From Streptomyces sp. NBC_01465 (GTDB lineage Bacteria; Actinomycetota; Actinomycetes; Streptomycetales; Streptomycetaceae): a DNA stretch of 64,000 nt. Below the pieces are notes generated by a model that was given only the letters and a program-made list of their open reading frames with translations, searched no databases and was not told where the DNA came from. The position numbers and the translations under genes are program-made. The stretch covers positions 4,278,001 through 4,342,000 of the forward strand of contig NZ_CP109467.1 in NCBI RefSeq assembly GCF_036227325.1, given 5' to 3'. How positions within the stretch are numbered: position 1 is the stretch's first letter; every line of letters starts with the position of its first letter. Positions 41,566 to 51,500 of the stretch are shown in pieces.

Positions 41566-44024
41566 TCCACCGCGGTCGCGTCGAGGCGCACGCTCTGGTG
41601 CTCGCCACGCCCGTCATCGGCGAGGAGGAGGCCCGCGCACGGGTGCTGGAGCTGTGGAGCCCCGGGCTCGAAGTGCGTGAACTGCCGTACGGTCATTGGC
41701 TGTTGGTGCTACCCGAGTCCGTCTCCGTACGCGCCGAGCAGGCACCAGGGCTGCCGCTGACCGACGGTGTGCACGCCGGGCGGATCGACGTCGAGCACGC
41801 CGGAGAGGTGCGGTCGTACGACCTGGCCGCGCTTCCCGCACTCGACCCCGCCCAGTGGCTGGAGCTCGGCGCGTATGAGGTCCGCGCGCTGACCCCGCTC
41901 CAGCCGCCCGAGCCGCTGCCCGTCGCCGTGCTGCCTCCGGCCGCGGACGAGGCGGCGCCCGATCTGCGGGCCACCGCCGGGGTCCAGGGTGTCTCGGCCA
42001 GGGCGGCGCGGCAGCTGCGCGGGGCGGGCCAGGGCTCTCAGCCGGCCGGGGGCGGTCCCGTACACGAGAGCCTGCTGGCGCGGTGGGCGATGCAGTCCCC
42101 CGCCGCGGCCTGGATCCGCGCCCGCCACGAGCGGTATCTGCGGCGGCTCACCCGGCAGTTCGAGGAGGGGAGTTGGGACGACGCCCTGCGCGATGCCGTT
42201 GCCCTGGGCGGCGGGCCCGACGGCGGGGCGACGACGCTCCGGCTGCCGGGGCACCGGACCGGGCCGTTGATGCCGACCGGGGTACGGGCCCCGGGCGGCG
42301 GCGTCATTCCGTACGGCGCCGATGCCCAGCACCATCTGCGGCAGCTCTACCGGCAGGCCGCGCAGGCGCTGGAGAAGGAGGGGCGGATCGAGGAGGCGGC
42401 CTTCGTGCTCGCCGATCTCCTCGACGAGGCCGAGGAGGCCGCCGCCCTCCTGGAGCGGCACGGGCGGCTGCGCCTCGCCGCCGAACTCGCGGAGGGGCGC
42501 GCCCTCGACCCGGCCCTGGTCGTACGGCTGTGGTGGCGCGCCGGGGACCGGCAGCGGGCGCTGCGTGTGGCCCGGGCGCGCGGGGCCTTTGCCGCGGCCG
42601 TGGAGCGGCTGGGGCCGGTGGACCATGAGGCCGCGGTGGAGCTGCGGCTGATGTGGTCGGCGGAGCTGTACGCGGCGGGCGATCTGCTGGGCTCCGTCGA
42701 AGTGGCCTGGGCCGAAAGGGAGTTGAGGCCCGGCGCGGTCAGTCTGGCGCGGCGTGCGCTCGACGGGAACCCGCCGCATCGGGCCGCGCTGCTCGCGTAC
42801 GCCCTGGCGCGGAGCCCCGATCCGGCCCATCTCGACGAGGCACGGGCGCTGCTCGCGCTGCCTCAGCCGGACGAGGCGGACTGGCGGGAGCAGCGGGCCT
42901 TCACCCGGACGCTGTGCACTGCCCGCCCCCAAGCTGCCTCTGTCGAACGGGAGTTGAGCACCTCCGCCCTGCGTGCCCTCGTGCGCGGCGTCGTACACGA
43001 GACCGACCAGAAGGAGCAGGCCCGGCTGGTCAGGGCATTGCACAGGCGCGCCGATCCGCTCTTCGCCGCCGACATGGTGACGCCCGAGGTCCCGGCGGGC
43101 ACTCGCCCCGTCCTGCATCTGCGCGCCGAACGGGCCCCGGGCCGGCTCCCCCTCACCGACGCCGTCGCGCTCTCACCCGGCGTACTCCTGACCGCGCACG
43201 GCGACGCGGGCGTGCGGCTGCTGGGGCGCGACGGCCGCGTCCGGGCGCGCTGGGACGTGCCCGCGCACCGGCTGGTCGTCGCGGACCACGGGGGCTCCGC
43301 GCTGCTGGTCGCCGAGCGCGGTGACGTACGGGACATCCACCGGCTCGACCTCGCCACCCGCCAGGTGCGGCGCTGGACGACCCTGCGGGCGCGGGCCACG
43401 GCGTCCTCGTACGACGGCACCGTCCTGGCCGTCGTCGACGAGGACGGCATCGGCTTCGTCGAGACGCGCGCCGAGCAGCCGCGCGCCCGCTGGCGGGAGC
43501 TCGACCGCGACCACACGGTGCTCCGTCTCGCCCGTACGCCGGAGAGCCTGGCCGCCGTGCTGGAAGTGCCCCCGGCCGTCGCGGGCGGCCCGCGCACCCG
43601 CGAGGTGTGGCAGTGGGAACTGCCCTCCGTCACCCTGCGCGGACGCACTCCGGTGCCGGACGGCGAGGACGCGCTGCTCGCCGGGGGTGTCGCGCTGCGG
43701 CCCGAACGCGACGAGCTGGGGCTGAAGTTGCGTGCGTACGCGACGAGGAAGAGCGCCCAGGACCTCTACGCGCTGCCCTCCGACACCGTCGAACTGCTCA
43801 CCGACGGCGACACCCTCGCCACCGTGGTCGCCGAGGAGGCGGACCGGCGGGTCTGGTTCGCGGAGGAGCCCGGGGGTCGCCGCTGGGCGGGCGTGACCTT
43901 CTCCGAGGGGGCCGCGCTCGGGCTGCGTACGCACGGCGGACTGATCACGGTGTACGACGCCGAGGGCCGGATCGTCGTCCTGGACGAGGCGCGCAGGACG
44001 GTCGTGCTCAGCGCACGATCATGA
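41562..44024 (+). CDS. bpX6-type protein with helical middle and C-terminal propeller-like region
   Basis: The 820-residue product has an N-terminal alpha/beta bpX6-type domain (about 1-115, TPVIGEEEARARVLELWSPG, YGHWLLVLPE), a linker, the signature AAAWIRARHERYLRRLTRQF with GSWDDALRDAVAL (about 181-215), a helical TPR-like middle (LRQLYRQAAQALEKEGRIEE, DPALVVRLWWRAGDRQRALR), and a strand-rich C-terminus (about 560-815) with repeated units (GVLLTAHGDAGVRLLGRDGR, ATASSYDGTVLAVVDEDGIG) that suggest a second propeller. It is the last gene of the operon. Its 3' end overlaps the convergent TSUP gene by 17 bp. Confidence 0.72.
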   Translation: MIHRGRVEAHALVLATPVIGEEEARARVLELWSPGLEVRELPYGHWLLVLPESVSVRAEQAPGLPLTDGVHAGRIDVEHAGEVRSYDLAALPALDPAQWLELGAYEVRALTPLQPPEPLPVAVLPPAADEAAPDLRATAGVQGVSARAARQLRGAGQGSQPAGGGPVHESLLARWAMQSPAAAWIRARHERYLRRLTRQFEEGSWDDALRDAVALGGGPDGGATTLRLPGHRTGPLMPTGVRAPGGGVIPYGADAQHHLRQLYRQAAQALEKEGRIEEAAFVLADLLDEAEEAAALLERHGRLRLAAELAEGRALDPALVVRLWWRAGDRQRALRVARARGAFAAAVERLGPVDHEAAVELRLMWSAELYAAGDLLGSVEVAWAERELRPGAVSLARRALDGNPPHRAALLAYALARSPDPAHLDEARALLALPQPDEADWREQRAFTRTLCTARPQAASVERELSTSALRALVRGVVHETDQKEQARLVRALHRRADPLFAADMVTPEVPAGTRPVLHLRAERAPGRLPLTDAVALSPGVLLTAHGDAGVRLLGRDGRVRARWDVPAHRLVVADHGGSALLVAERGDVRDIHRLDLATRQVRRWTTLRARATASSYDGTVLAVVDEDGIGFVETRAEQPRARWRELDRDHTVLRLARTPESLAAVLEVPPAVAGGPRTREVWQWELPSVTLRGRTPVPDGEDALLAGGVALRPERDELGLKLRAYATRKSAQDLYALPSDTVELLTDGDTLATVVAEEADRRVWFAEEPGGRRWAGVTFSEGAALGLRTHGGLITVYDAEGRIVVLDEARRTVVLSARS

Positions 44025-44757
44025 TCACCGAGGCCGTGGTGCCGACCACGACGATCACCCAGCGCAGCACGGTGGGCGGCAGATTGCGGCCGACCTTGGA
44101 GCCGAGCAGTCCGCCCACCGTCGAGCCTGCGGCGATCAGTCCCGCCACCGCCCAGTCGACGTCCGAGACCGCGATGAAGACGACGGCCGCGACGCCGTTG
44201 ACGATGGACGCGAGGACGTTCTTCATGGCGTTCAGGCGCTGCAGGGTGTCGCGGATGAACACCCCGAACAGGCCCATGAGCAGGACGCCTTGGGCAGCGC
44301 CGAAGTAGCCGCCGTACACCCCGGTCGCCAGCACGCCCACCCAGAGCGGGGCGCCGCCGTCCTCGCGGGCCTGGCGCTGCTGGGCCCAGCGGCTGAGGCG
44401 GGGCTGGAGGAGAACCAGAGCGCAGGCCGTGAGGATCAGGGCCGGGACCACCGACTGGAAGGCCTCGGCGGGGAGTTGGAGCAGGAGCAGCGCCCCGATC
44501 AGGCCGCCGATCAGCGAGGCGGCGCCGAAGCGGATCAGGCGGGCGCGCTGGCCCTTGAGCTCGCGGCGGTAGCCGTACGCGCCCGACAGGACGCCAGGGA
44601 CCAGGCCGACGTTGTTGGAGACGTTCGCGAGGACCGGCGGGTAGCCGAAGGCGAGGAGCGTGGGGAAGGTGATGAGGGTGCCGGAGCCGACCACCGCGTT
44701 GATCGCGCCTGCGGCGATTCCTGCGGCGCCGATCGCCACCGCTTCCAGGGGATCCAC
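44008..44757 (-). CDS. TauE/SafE (TSUP) family sulfite/organosulfonate exporter-like protein
   Basis: A GTG at 44757 gives 249 residues with about eight TM helices in two halves. AAGIAAGAINAVVGSGTLIT in the first and AGSTVGGLLGSKVGRNLPPT in the second are the repeated TSUP motifs. Characterised members export sulfite, sulfoacetate or related anions. The LysR gene is divergently transcribed 171 bp away and is probably its regulator. The stop lies inside the end of the convergent 820-residue gene, which is unusual and may create antisense interference. Confidence 0.85.
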   Translation of the reverse strand: MDPLEAVAIGAAGIAAGAINAVVGSGTLITFPTLLAFGYPPVLANVSNNVGLVPGVLSGAYGYRRELKGQRARLIRFGAASLIGGLIGALLLLQLPAEAFQSVVPALILTACALVLLQPRLSRWAQQRQAREDGGAPLWVGVLATGVYGGYFGAAQGVLLMGLFGVFIRDTLQRLNAMKNVLASIVNGVAAVVFIAVSDVDWAVAGLIAAGSTVGGLLGSKVGRNLPPTVLRWVIVVVGTTASVIMIVR

Positions 44758-44880
44758 AACTCGCCTTTCGTTGCCGTGCGTTGGTGCGGGTCGACACCCG
44801 TCCGGATGGTCGCGACATTCTCCGGACGGGTTGCCGCCCTGGGGCCCTCAGAGGATCATCCGGGAGGTCCGTGACCCAAG

Positions 44881-44906
44881 TCAATCCTAGGGTTTTCTTG
44901 TATTGA
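44881..44906 (+). promoter_or_regulatory. Possible LysR-type operator between the divergent TSUP and LysR genes
   Basis: TCAAT at 44881-44885 and its complement ATTGA at 44902-44906 are separated by 16 bp in the shared intergenic region, 23 bp upstream of the LysR start. LysR regulators typically bind such interrupted, AT-rich dyads at this position. It is a weak match. Confidence 0.35.
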
Positions 44907-44928
44907 TCCAAGGGATAGCTTCGGTCAC

Positions 44929-45810
44929 ATGACTCTTGACGACCTCCGCGTCTTCGTCGCCGTCTGCCGCGCGGGCAGCCTCAGCGCCGTCGCCCGCGAC
45001 CTCTCCTGTACCCAGTCCGCCGTGAGCCAGCATGTGAAGCGGCTGGAGCGCGAGGTGGGCGTGCGGCTGGTGGAGCGGCATGCGCGCGGCGTCGTACCGA
45101 CGACGGCCGGGCGCATCCTGCGGTCCGCCGCCGAGGAGGGGATCGGCGGGCTCGATCTCGCGCTGCGGCAGCTGGCCGAACTGGCGCGCGGGGACGGGGG
45201 GTCGGTCCGTATCACCACCGGGGGCACGACCGTACGGCACTTCATGTCGGAGGCGATCGTCGACTTCCGGCGGCGCTGCCCCAACGTCGGGCTCGAGTTC
45301 CGCACCGAGAGCTCCAGCAGGAGCTGCTTCGACGCGCTCGCCGAGCACGACGTGGATCTGGCGTGGATCACGGTGGGCGCGCCCGTGCGCGGCATCGAGC
45401 AGCGGCCCGTCGTCGAACTGCCCTGGGTGCTGGCCGTCGGGGCCGGGGACCCGCTCGCGGGACGTGAGCGGATCGAGATCGCCGAGCTCGCCGACGTACA
45501 GCTGATCATGCTGCCGGAGAACTCGACGTCGCGGGCCCATCTCGACGCCGGCTTCCGGGAGTTCGGGATACGGCAGGACGGCGGCACCGGCGTCGCCGAC
45601 TGGGACACCGCCATGCATCTGGCCGAACTGGGCCTGGGCAGCGCGGTCGTGCCCGCGCTGCCGGGACCCGTGCACCCCGGGCTGCGGCTCGTGCCCGTAC
45701 CCGCGCTGCCGCCGCTCCACGTCGGGTGGGCGGTGCGCCGGTGGGAGGCGCTGTCGCCGCTGGCCAGGGCTTTTGCCGACACGGTGGCGCGGTACTGCGC
45801 CGGTCAGTGA
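44929..45810 (+). CDS. LysR-family transcriptional regulator
   Basis: The 293-residue product has the N-terminal LysR helix-turn-helix (MTLDDLRVFVAVCRAGSLSA, ARDLSCTQSAVSQHVKRLER) and a periplasmic-binding-protein-like effector domain (about 90-290: ITTGGTTVRHFMSEAIVDFR, LDAGFREFGIRQDGGTGVAD). Its position, divergent from the TSUP exporter, suggests it activates or represses that gene in response to a sulfur-containing or other small anion. This is inferred from layout only. Confidence 0.88.
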   Translation: MTLDDLRVFVAVCRAGSLSAVARDLSCTQSAVSQHVKRLEREVGVRLVERHARGVVPTTAGRILRSAAEEGIGGLDLALRQLAELARGDGGSVRITTGGTTVRHFMSEAIVDFRRRCPNVGLEFRTESSSRSCFDALAEHDVDLAWITVGAPVRGIEQRPVVELPWVLAVGAGDPLAGRERIEIAELADVQLIMLPENSTSRAHLDAGFREFGIRQDGGTGVADWDTAMHLAELGLGSAVVPALPGPVHPGLRLVPVPALPPLHVGWAVRRWEALSPLARAFADTVARYCAGQ

Positions 45811-45813
45811 CCG

Positions 45814-46080
45814 TCAGTGCCGGTGCAGGCGGGGGAAGTGGTGGTGGTGTTCGGCCTTGGCGCTCTCCGCGGCGCGGGCCCGCTGTACCAGCTCGGGGGT
45901 GATGACGTGCACGGTGTGGCCCTCGCAGCCCGGGCACTCGGCGGCGGCGAGCGGGGAGCGGACCGGGGCGCCGTTGACGAGGTACCTGTTGCCCTGGCGC
46001 TCGTAGGTCTCCTCCCAGGACTTCCCGCAGTCTCCGCAGGTGAAGGCGTACGTCTCCGGGTGGTGCTCCGGCTCGGTCAT
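45814..46080 (-). CDS. Small zinc-ribbon-like protein of unknown function
   Basis: ATG 46080 starts an 88-residue protein with CGDC near residue 15 and CPGC near residue 49 (TFACTCGDCGK-like segment YAFTCGDCGKSWEET, AAECPGCEGHTV), forming a probable four-cysteine zinc ribbon. The C-terminus is His-rich (EHHHHFPRLHRH). Small zinc ribbons of this kind often bind nucleic acid or polymerases, but no function is known. It converges with the LysR gene, 3 bp between stops. The His-rich tail could also bind metal. Confidence 0.7.
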   Translation of the reverse strand: MTEPEHHPETYAFTCGDCGKSWEETYERQGNRYLVNGAPVRSPLAAAECPGCEGHTVHVITPELVQRARAAESAKAEHHHHFPRLHRH

Positions 46081-46172
46081 GGCGGGCCTCTCGGGTGCGC
46101 GGGTCGGAAGACCAGCGCACCCCAGCCGGAGGATCCCGGCAACTCGGACGGCTGCCGGAACGGCCCGCCCCG

Positions 46173-47144
46173 TCAGGCGGGCGCGAGCAGCGAGTCGGCC
46201 ACGGCGGTACGGGCGTACAGCACCGAGCGGCCCGTGCGGTGCGCGGTGACCAGGCCCGCGTTGCGCAGCGCGATGAGGTGCTGGGAGACGGCGGCGGCCG
46301 ACAGACCGCACTGCGCGGCGAGCTGGGTGGTGGAGGCCGGGGTGTCGAGGTCGGCGAGGAGCTGGGTGCGGGAGCGGCCGAGGACGGCGGCGACCGCGTC
46401 GGTCGCGGTGGTGGTACGGGACTCCCACAACGTGCCGATTCCCCTTGCCGGGTAGGCGAGTTGGGGCGGATCCGGGGCGACCGAACGGGTCATGACGCGC
46501 GGCCAGGTGAAGGCCGTGGGGATGAGGTGCAGGCCCGCGCCGGTCTCCGAGCGGGTGAGCGAACAGTGCCGACGGATGAGGTGCAGCGAGCCGTCGTCCC
46601 AGCGCACCGACTCGTGCAGCTCGTTGAGCACGTGCGCCGACCCGTGCTCGGCGACCTGGCGCGCACGGTGGAAGACGTCGCCTTCGAGGAGGGTCCGGAT
46701 CCGGGCCCAGTACGGCGCGAGGGCCAGCTCCCAGTAGGCCTCGATCTCCTCGGTGACCTTGGCCAGGGCGGCTTCGGGGGCTTCGTGGAGCAGTCGCGTA
46801 CGGGCGGAAGCGCCGGCCAGCATCGCCAGATCGGTGTCGACCCGCGCGGCCGGGGTCCGGCGGATCGCGTCGAGCTCGGCGGCGAGGGTCGGGAAGGGGC
46901 TGGCCGGGGTCGGGTTGAGGAAGTCGGCGAGATAGCCGCGCGCGGGAACGAGCTCCGCCAGCCAGCCCCGGTCGAGCCCCGCCTTCACCAGCCGGGGACG
47001 GACCTGGGCGGCCCAACTCCGGTGAAGGGGCGGGTCATTGGAGTCCCTGAGCAGCCGGAAACTGGTGACGACCTCCCACATCGGCGAGACCGCGAACCGT
47101 GTCTGCGCCAGATCGGCGGTGGAGAAACTCAGTGCCGACTGCAT
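46173..47144 (-). CDS. ArsR-type winged-helix regulator with DUF5937-like N-terminus
   Basis: The 323-residue product has an N-terminal 240-residue helical domain (FSTADLAQTRFAVSPMWEVV, YWELALAPYWARIRTLLEGD) typical of actinobacterial DUF5937 proteins, and a C-terminal ArsR-type winged helix (AAQCGLSAAAVSQHLIALRN, AGLVTAHRTGRSVLYARTAV). It lies divergent from an MFS transporter gene with 85 bp between the starts. Regulation of that exporter is the natural reading. No metal-binding cysteine pair is present, so it is probably not a metal sensor. Confidence 0.82.
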   Translation of the reverse strand: MQSALSFSTADLAQTRFAVSPMWEVVTSFRLLRDSNDPPLHRSWAAQVRPRLVKAGLDRGWLAELVPARGYLADFLNPTPASPFPTLAAELDAIRRTPAARVDTDLAMLAGASARTRLLHEAPEAALAKVTEEIEAYWELALAPYWARIRTLLEGDVFHRARQVAEHGSAHVLNELHESVRWDDGSLHLIRRHCSLTRSETGAGLHLIPTAFTWPRVMTRSVAPDPPQLAYPARGIGTLWESRTTTATDAVAAVLGRSRTQLLADLDTPASTTQLAAQCGLSAAAVSQHLIALRNAGLVTAHRTGRSVLYARTAVADSLLAPA

Positions 47145-47229
47145 GCGCGTCCGCCTCCCTGGAGCCCAATGGATTCGGTCCCAGCTTAATCATTGGTACG
47201 CCGATGGTGTCGAGCCGCACGCTCCTCCC

Positions 47230-48471
47230 ATGTTCTCCACCTTCCGCGGACTGCCGCCCACCGTCTGGACCCTCTTCGCCGGCACGGTCGTCAACCGGCT
47301 CGGCTCCCTGGTCACACCGTTCCTGGTGTTCTTCCTGGCCTCGCGCGGGATCACCGCCACGGAGACCTCGTACGTGCTCGCCGCACTCGGCGCGGGCAAT
47401 TTGCTCGGCCCCGCGGCCGGCGGACTGCTCGCCGACCGCATCGGCCGCCGTACGACGATGCTGATCGGCCTGGTCGGCGCCTCGGCGGCCCAGGGCGCCC
47501 TGTTCCTGGCCCCGGGAGCGGCCACGATGGCGGCCGCCGCCCTGCTGCTGAGCGCGACGGGAATGATGGTCTCCCCCGCCGTGTACGCGCTGATGGCCGA
47601 CACCGTGGACGCGGAGAGCAGGCAGCGGGCGTACGGACTCTTCGGCTGGGGCGTGAACATCGGCACCGCGGTGGCGGGCGTGCTCGGCGGCTTCCTCGCC
47701 GCCCACGGCTACTGGCTGCTCTTCGCCGTCGACGCCGGATCGATGCTGGTCTACGCGGCCATCGTCGCCGCCCGCATCAAGGAGGTCCGCAGGGAAGTCG
47801 GCCCCCGCAAGCAGGACGGCATCGGCTACGGCGTCGTACTCCGCGACCGCCTGCTCCTCGTCCTGCTCGCCCTCTTCGGCGCCCAGCTCTTCGTCTACTC
47901 GCTGACCGAGGTCGCCCTGCCGCTGGCCATCCACGACAGCGGTCTCTCCCCGGCGGCGTACGGCGCGATGGCCGCGGTCAACGCGATCCTGGTGGTCGCC
48001 GTCCAGCCCTTCGCCACGGCCCGCCTCTCCCGCTACCCGCAGCTCCGCGTCCTGGCCGCAGGCGGCCTGCTGATCGCGGTCGGGGTGGCGCTGACGGGGG
48101 CCGCGGACAGCGTCGCGGGCTACGCGCTGTCGGTGGTCGTCTGGTCGCTGGGCGAGGCCTCGGTGGCGGGCATCGCGGCCGCGGTGGTGGCCAACCTGGC
48201 CCCGGCCCATGCGCGCGGCCGCTACCAGGGGGCCTTCAGCTGGGTCTGGGGAGTGGCCCGCTTCGGCTCACTCACGCTGGGCGTGACGCTCTACACCGAG
48301 CTGGGCGCGACGACCCTGTGGTGGACGGCGCTCGTGGCGGGCGTCATCGCCTCGGCGGGCCCGCTGGCCCTGGCCCGGCGGATCGGGGCGCGGGCAGAGA
48401 GCGAGGCGCGGGCGGAGAGCGAGGCGCAGGCCGAGCGGCGTACGACGGAGCGCGTGGCAGCTTCGGTGTGA
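47230..48471 (+). CDS. 12-TM MFS transporter
   Basis: ATG 47230 gives 413 residues with about 12 membrane helices and the MFS motif A (GGLLADRIGRRTTMLIGL) between TM2 and TM3. The sequence (TVVNRLGSLVTPFLVFFLAS at the start; SWVWGVARFGSLTLGVTLYT) resembles the drug-efflux MFS proteins found next to ArsR/DUF5937 regulators in Streptomyces. The final 25 residues are a charged repeat (RAESEARAESEAQAERRTTE). The divergent ArsR-type gene probably controls it. The substrate is unknown. Confidence 0.85.
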   Translation: MFSTFRGLPPTVWTLFAGTVVNRLGSLVTPFLVFFLASRGITATETSYVLAALGAGNLLGPAAGGLLADRIGRRTTMLIGLVGASAAQGALFLAPGAATMAAAALLLSATGMMVSPAVYALMADTVDAESRQRAYGLFGWGVNIGTAVAGVLGGFLAAHGYWLLFAVDAGSMLVYAAIVAARIKEVRREVGPRKQDGIGYGVVLRDRLLLVLLALFGAQLFVYSLTEVALPLAIHDSGLSPAAYGAMAAVNAILVVAVQPFATARLSRYPQLRVLAAGGLLIAVGVALTGAADSVAGYALSVVVWSLGEASVAGIAAAVVANLAPAHARGRYQGAFSWVWGVARFGSLTLGVTLYTELGATTLWWTALVAGVIASAGPLALARRIGARAESEARAESEAQAERRTTERVAASV

Positions 48472-48475
48472 CCGG

Positions 48476-48513
48476 GCGGGCCGGGGGTGGGACGGTGCCC
48501 ACCCCCGGCCCGC
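48476..48513. terminator. Bidirectional terminator between convergent genes
   Basis: A perfect 16-bp GC-rich stem (48476-48491 with 48498-48513) and a 6-nt loop fill the space between the MFS stop (48471) and the stop of the convergent secreted-protein gene (48520). Confidence 0.8.
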
Positions 48514-48519
48514 TCGGGG

Positions 48520-51500
48520 TCAGCTGCTGTAGTAGCCGGCCAGGTCGGCGATGACCTGGACCGAGCCGGTGTGGTTGGCGAAGGTGACCCGTCCGTCGAC
48601 CACCGGAACCACGACCATGTTGGAGATCGTCTCTCCGGCGCCGAAGTTGAGGTTCGACACCCCGGGCTCCGGCAGACCGTGCGGGTGGACCGTCAGATAG
48701 CCCCCGGCCGAGGGCGCGGTGACCGTCACATTGAGGACGACGGCCGTGACCCCGGAGGAGGGGACCCCGGCCGTTCCGGCGACCGGAAGACTGACCACGC
48801 CGCCCGGGGCGACGGCCCCGTACCGGGCGCCCAGTCCGCTGCGCGTGTCCAGCAGACGCAGCGGGCCCGCCGGGGTGAAGGTCGACCCGGTGGCGGAGAA
48901 GTACCCCGTGACATCGGCGAGGAGGTCGACGGAGCCCGCACTGTTGCGCAGGTCCACCGAACCGTTCACCACCGGGACGACGACCATGTTGGGGATCGTC
49001 CGTCCGGCGGGGAAGTTGATGTTGGACACGGCCGGCAGCGGCCGGCCGTCGGGGTACACGGTGATGTAGCCACCGGTGGTGGGGCGGACCGCGGTGACGT
49101 TCATGACGACGGCGGTGACGCCCGTGGCGGGGATCCCGTGGGTCCCGGCGACCTTGAGCTTGACGGTGCCGCCCGCGCCGACGCGGGCCTTGGGGGCGCC
49201 GGTGCCGTTGCGGGTGTCCAGGAAGCGCGTCGGCGAGACGGCCGTCAGGGCCGACCCCGAACTCCCCTCCGTGTAGTAGCCGGTGACGTCGGCGAGGAGG
49301 TCGACGGAGCCCGTGCTGTTGCGCAGGTCCACCGTTCCGTTCCGTACGGGAACCGTCACCAGGTTGGCGATGGTCTGCGGCGCCGTGTAGTTGACGCTGG
49401 AGACGGTCGGCAGCGGCTGACCGTCGGGGTACACGTCGACGTGGCCGGTGCCGGTGGGGCGGACCGCGGTGACGTTCATGACGACGGCGGTGACGCCCGT
49501 GGCGGGGATCCCGTGCGTCCCGGCGACCTTGAGCTTGACGGTGCCGCCCGCGCCGACGCGGGCCTTGGGGGCGCCGGTGCCGTTGCGGGTGTCCAGGAAG
49601 CGCGTCGGCGAGACCGGGACGAGGCGGTTGTGGGTCGCCGCGGGCGCGGCGGTGACGGTGTAGGCGCCCGGCAGGTAGCCGGGGGACGGGGTGCCGGAGG
49701 TGTATCCGGCCCTGTCGATCACGATGTCGTACGCGCCCGGCTCGACGTCGTACGAACTGAGCAGCACGGTCAGGGAGGTGCCGTCGGCGCTGACCGACAC
49801 CGGCTCACTCATGCGGTAGTCGCTCGCCGGGCTGCCGTGGGACGCGAGCTGCACCTCCGTGCCGAGCGTCAGGTTCTTGCCGTGCAGCACGACCTGGTTC
49901 GACGTTCCGGCGGGACCGCTCGACGGGCTCACCGAGGTGACCTCGGCCCGTTTCGGCTGAGTGGTGCAGCCGCCTTCGCAGACGCCCTGCATGGAGTACT
50001 CGACCGGGGTCTCCACCTGGTTGGGGCTCAGCACCATCACATAGTCGCCCGCGGGAGCACTGGAGTCGGTCAGACAGGAGAAGACGAAGTCGCCGACGTT
50101 GTCGCCGAAGCACTGGTACGCGTAGCTGTCGTCGGCGAAGCCGGTGGGGCTCAGCAGGCTCACCCAGGGGGTGCTCATGCTGCTGCCGCTCTGGGTGCCG
50201 TACACGTGGAACCGCTGCGACGGCTTCATGGGGATCACGGCGCAGTACGCCGTCGCGGACTCGGTGAACGTGCCGCTCCGCACGGAGAAGCCCTGCGGCG
50301 AGACCTTGTTCGCGGTGCACTGCGGGGCCCAGCCGGAGGCCGTGCCGACGCGCCAGGTGTCGATGTGCGCGGAGATGGGGGTCCCGTCGTACCCCGAGGC
50401 CAGGACGATGACGACGTACGAGGCCGAGCCGGTGACGCGGCAGGAGACGCCCCACTGCCAGCACACGCTTGTGCCCGAGGCGTCGACCACCTTCAGCACC
50501 ACGCCCGTGTTCCGGGCGGCCGTCGAGGTCCGCGCGGACATCCAGAACTTGTCCGTGGCCGCCCCGGTGACGCGCAGACACCGGCTGTCCAGAGCGGAGT
50601 TGAAGGTGAAGGAGGTGGAGGCTCCGCCGACGGTGAGCGAGGCCGGCGTGGCGCACTTCGCCGTCGAGGAGATGTCCCGGCGGACCAGCTTGTACGTGTC
50701 CGAAGGGCCGGTGCCCGTCAGCAGGGCCGTGTAGCCGACACCGGCCTTGAACCGGCAGGTGGTCGTGGAGCCGCCGACGGTGGTGCACAGCTCGTTGCCG
50801 GCGCCGTCGAACACCCGTACCGCGGCGTTGACCTTGTTGGTGTCGTTCGTGTAGTCGAACATCTCGGCGGTGGAGTGCTGGCCTGCGGCGATGCCCAGGC
50901 ACACGGTCTGGGTGGTGCTGGTGAGCGGAACCGACACGCCCCAGGTGCCGTTGAACGCCGACTGCGGCCAGGCGGTGCAGCCCGCGGTCTTCCCGGTGTC
51001 CTGGACGGCGAGCTGGTACGCACCCGCGGCGGAGCCCGAGAGCACCGCGTGGAAGGGGGCGGTCCCGGTCAGCTTGCAGATCAGCGGTGCGTTGTCGTTG
51101 TCGCACTGTTCGGCGCCCTTGGCGTCGAACACCCTGTAGCTCGGCTGCGCGCCGCCGTCCGGTGTCCGGTCGACCAGGTAGAGGCCGTGGCCGGTGGCCG
51201 TCGGGAGGGACAGGCACTGCTGCTCGCCCGGACCGCCGAAGGTGCCCTGCGCCGGGCCGGAGGCGAAGCCGTCGTCGCGTACAGCGGTGCAGCCCTGCGT
51301 CAGGGTCGTCGCGTACAGCCGGACCCCGAAGGCGGCCGGGTCGCTGTCGCGCCCGTCGCGCGCCCAGGTGTAGTCGCCCGCGGTCAGGGTGCAGGGGGCG
51401 AGCAGCGTGGGGGTGCAGCGGGACGTGCCGTCGGTGGCGTAGAGGCTCCCGGAGACGCTGTCGCCGACCGTGTCGAAGAGATAGCGCCCGGAGGCGGGTA

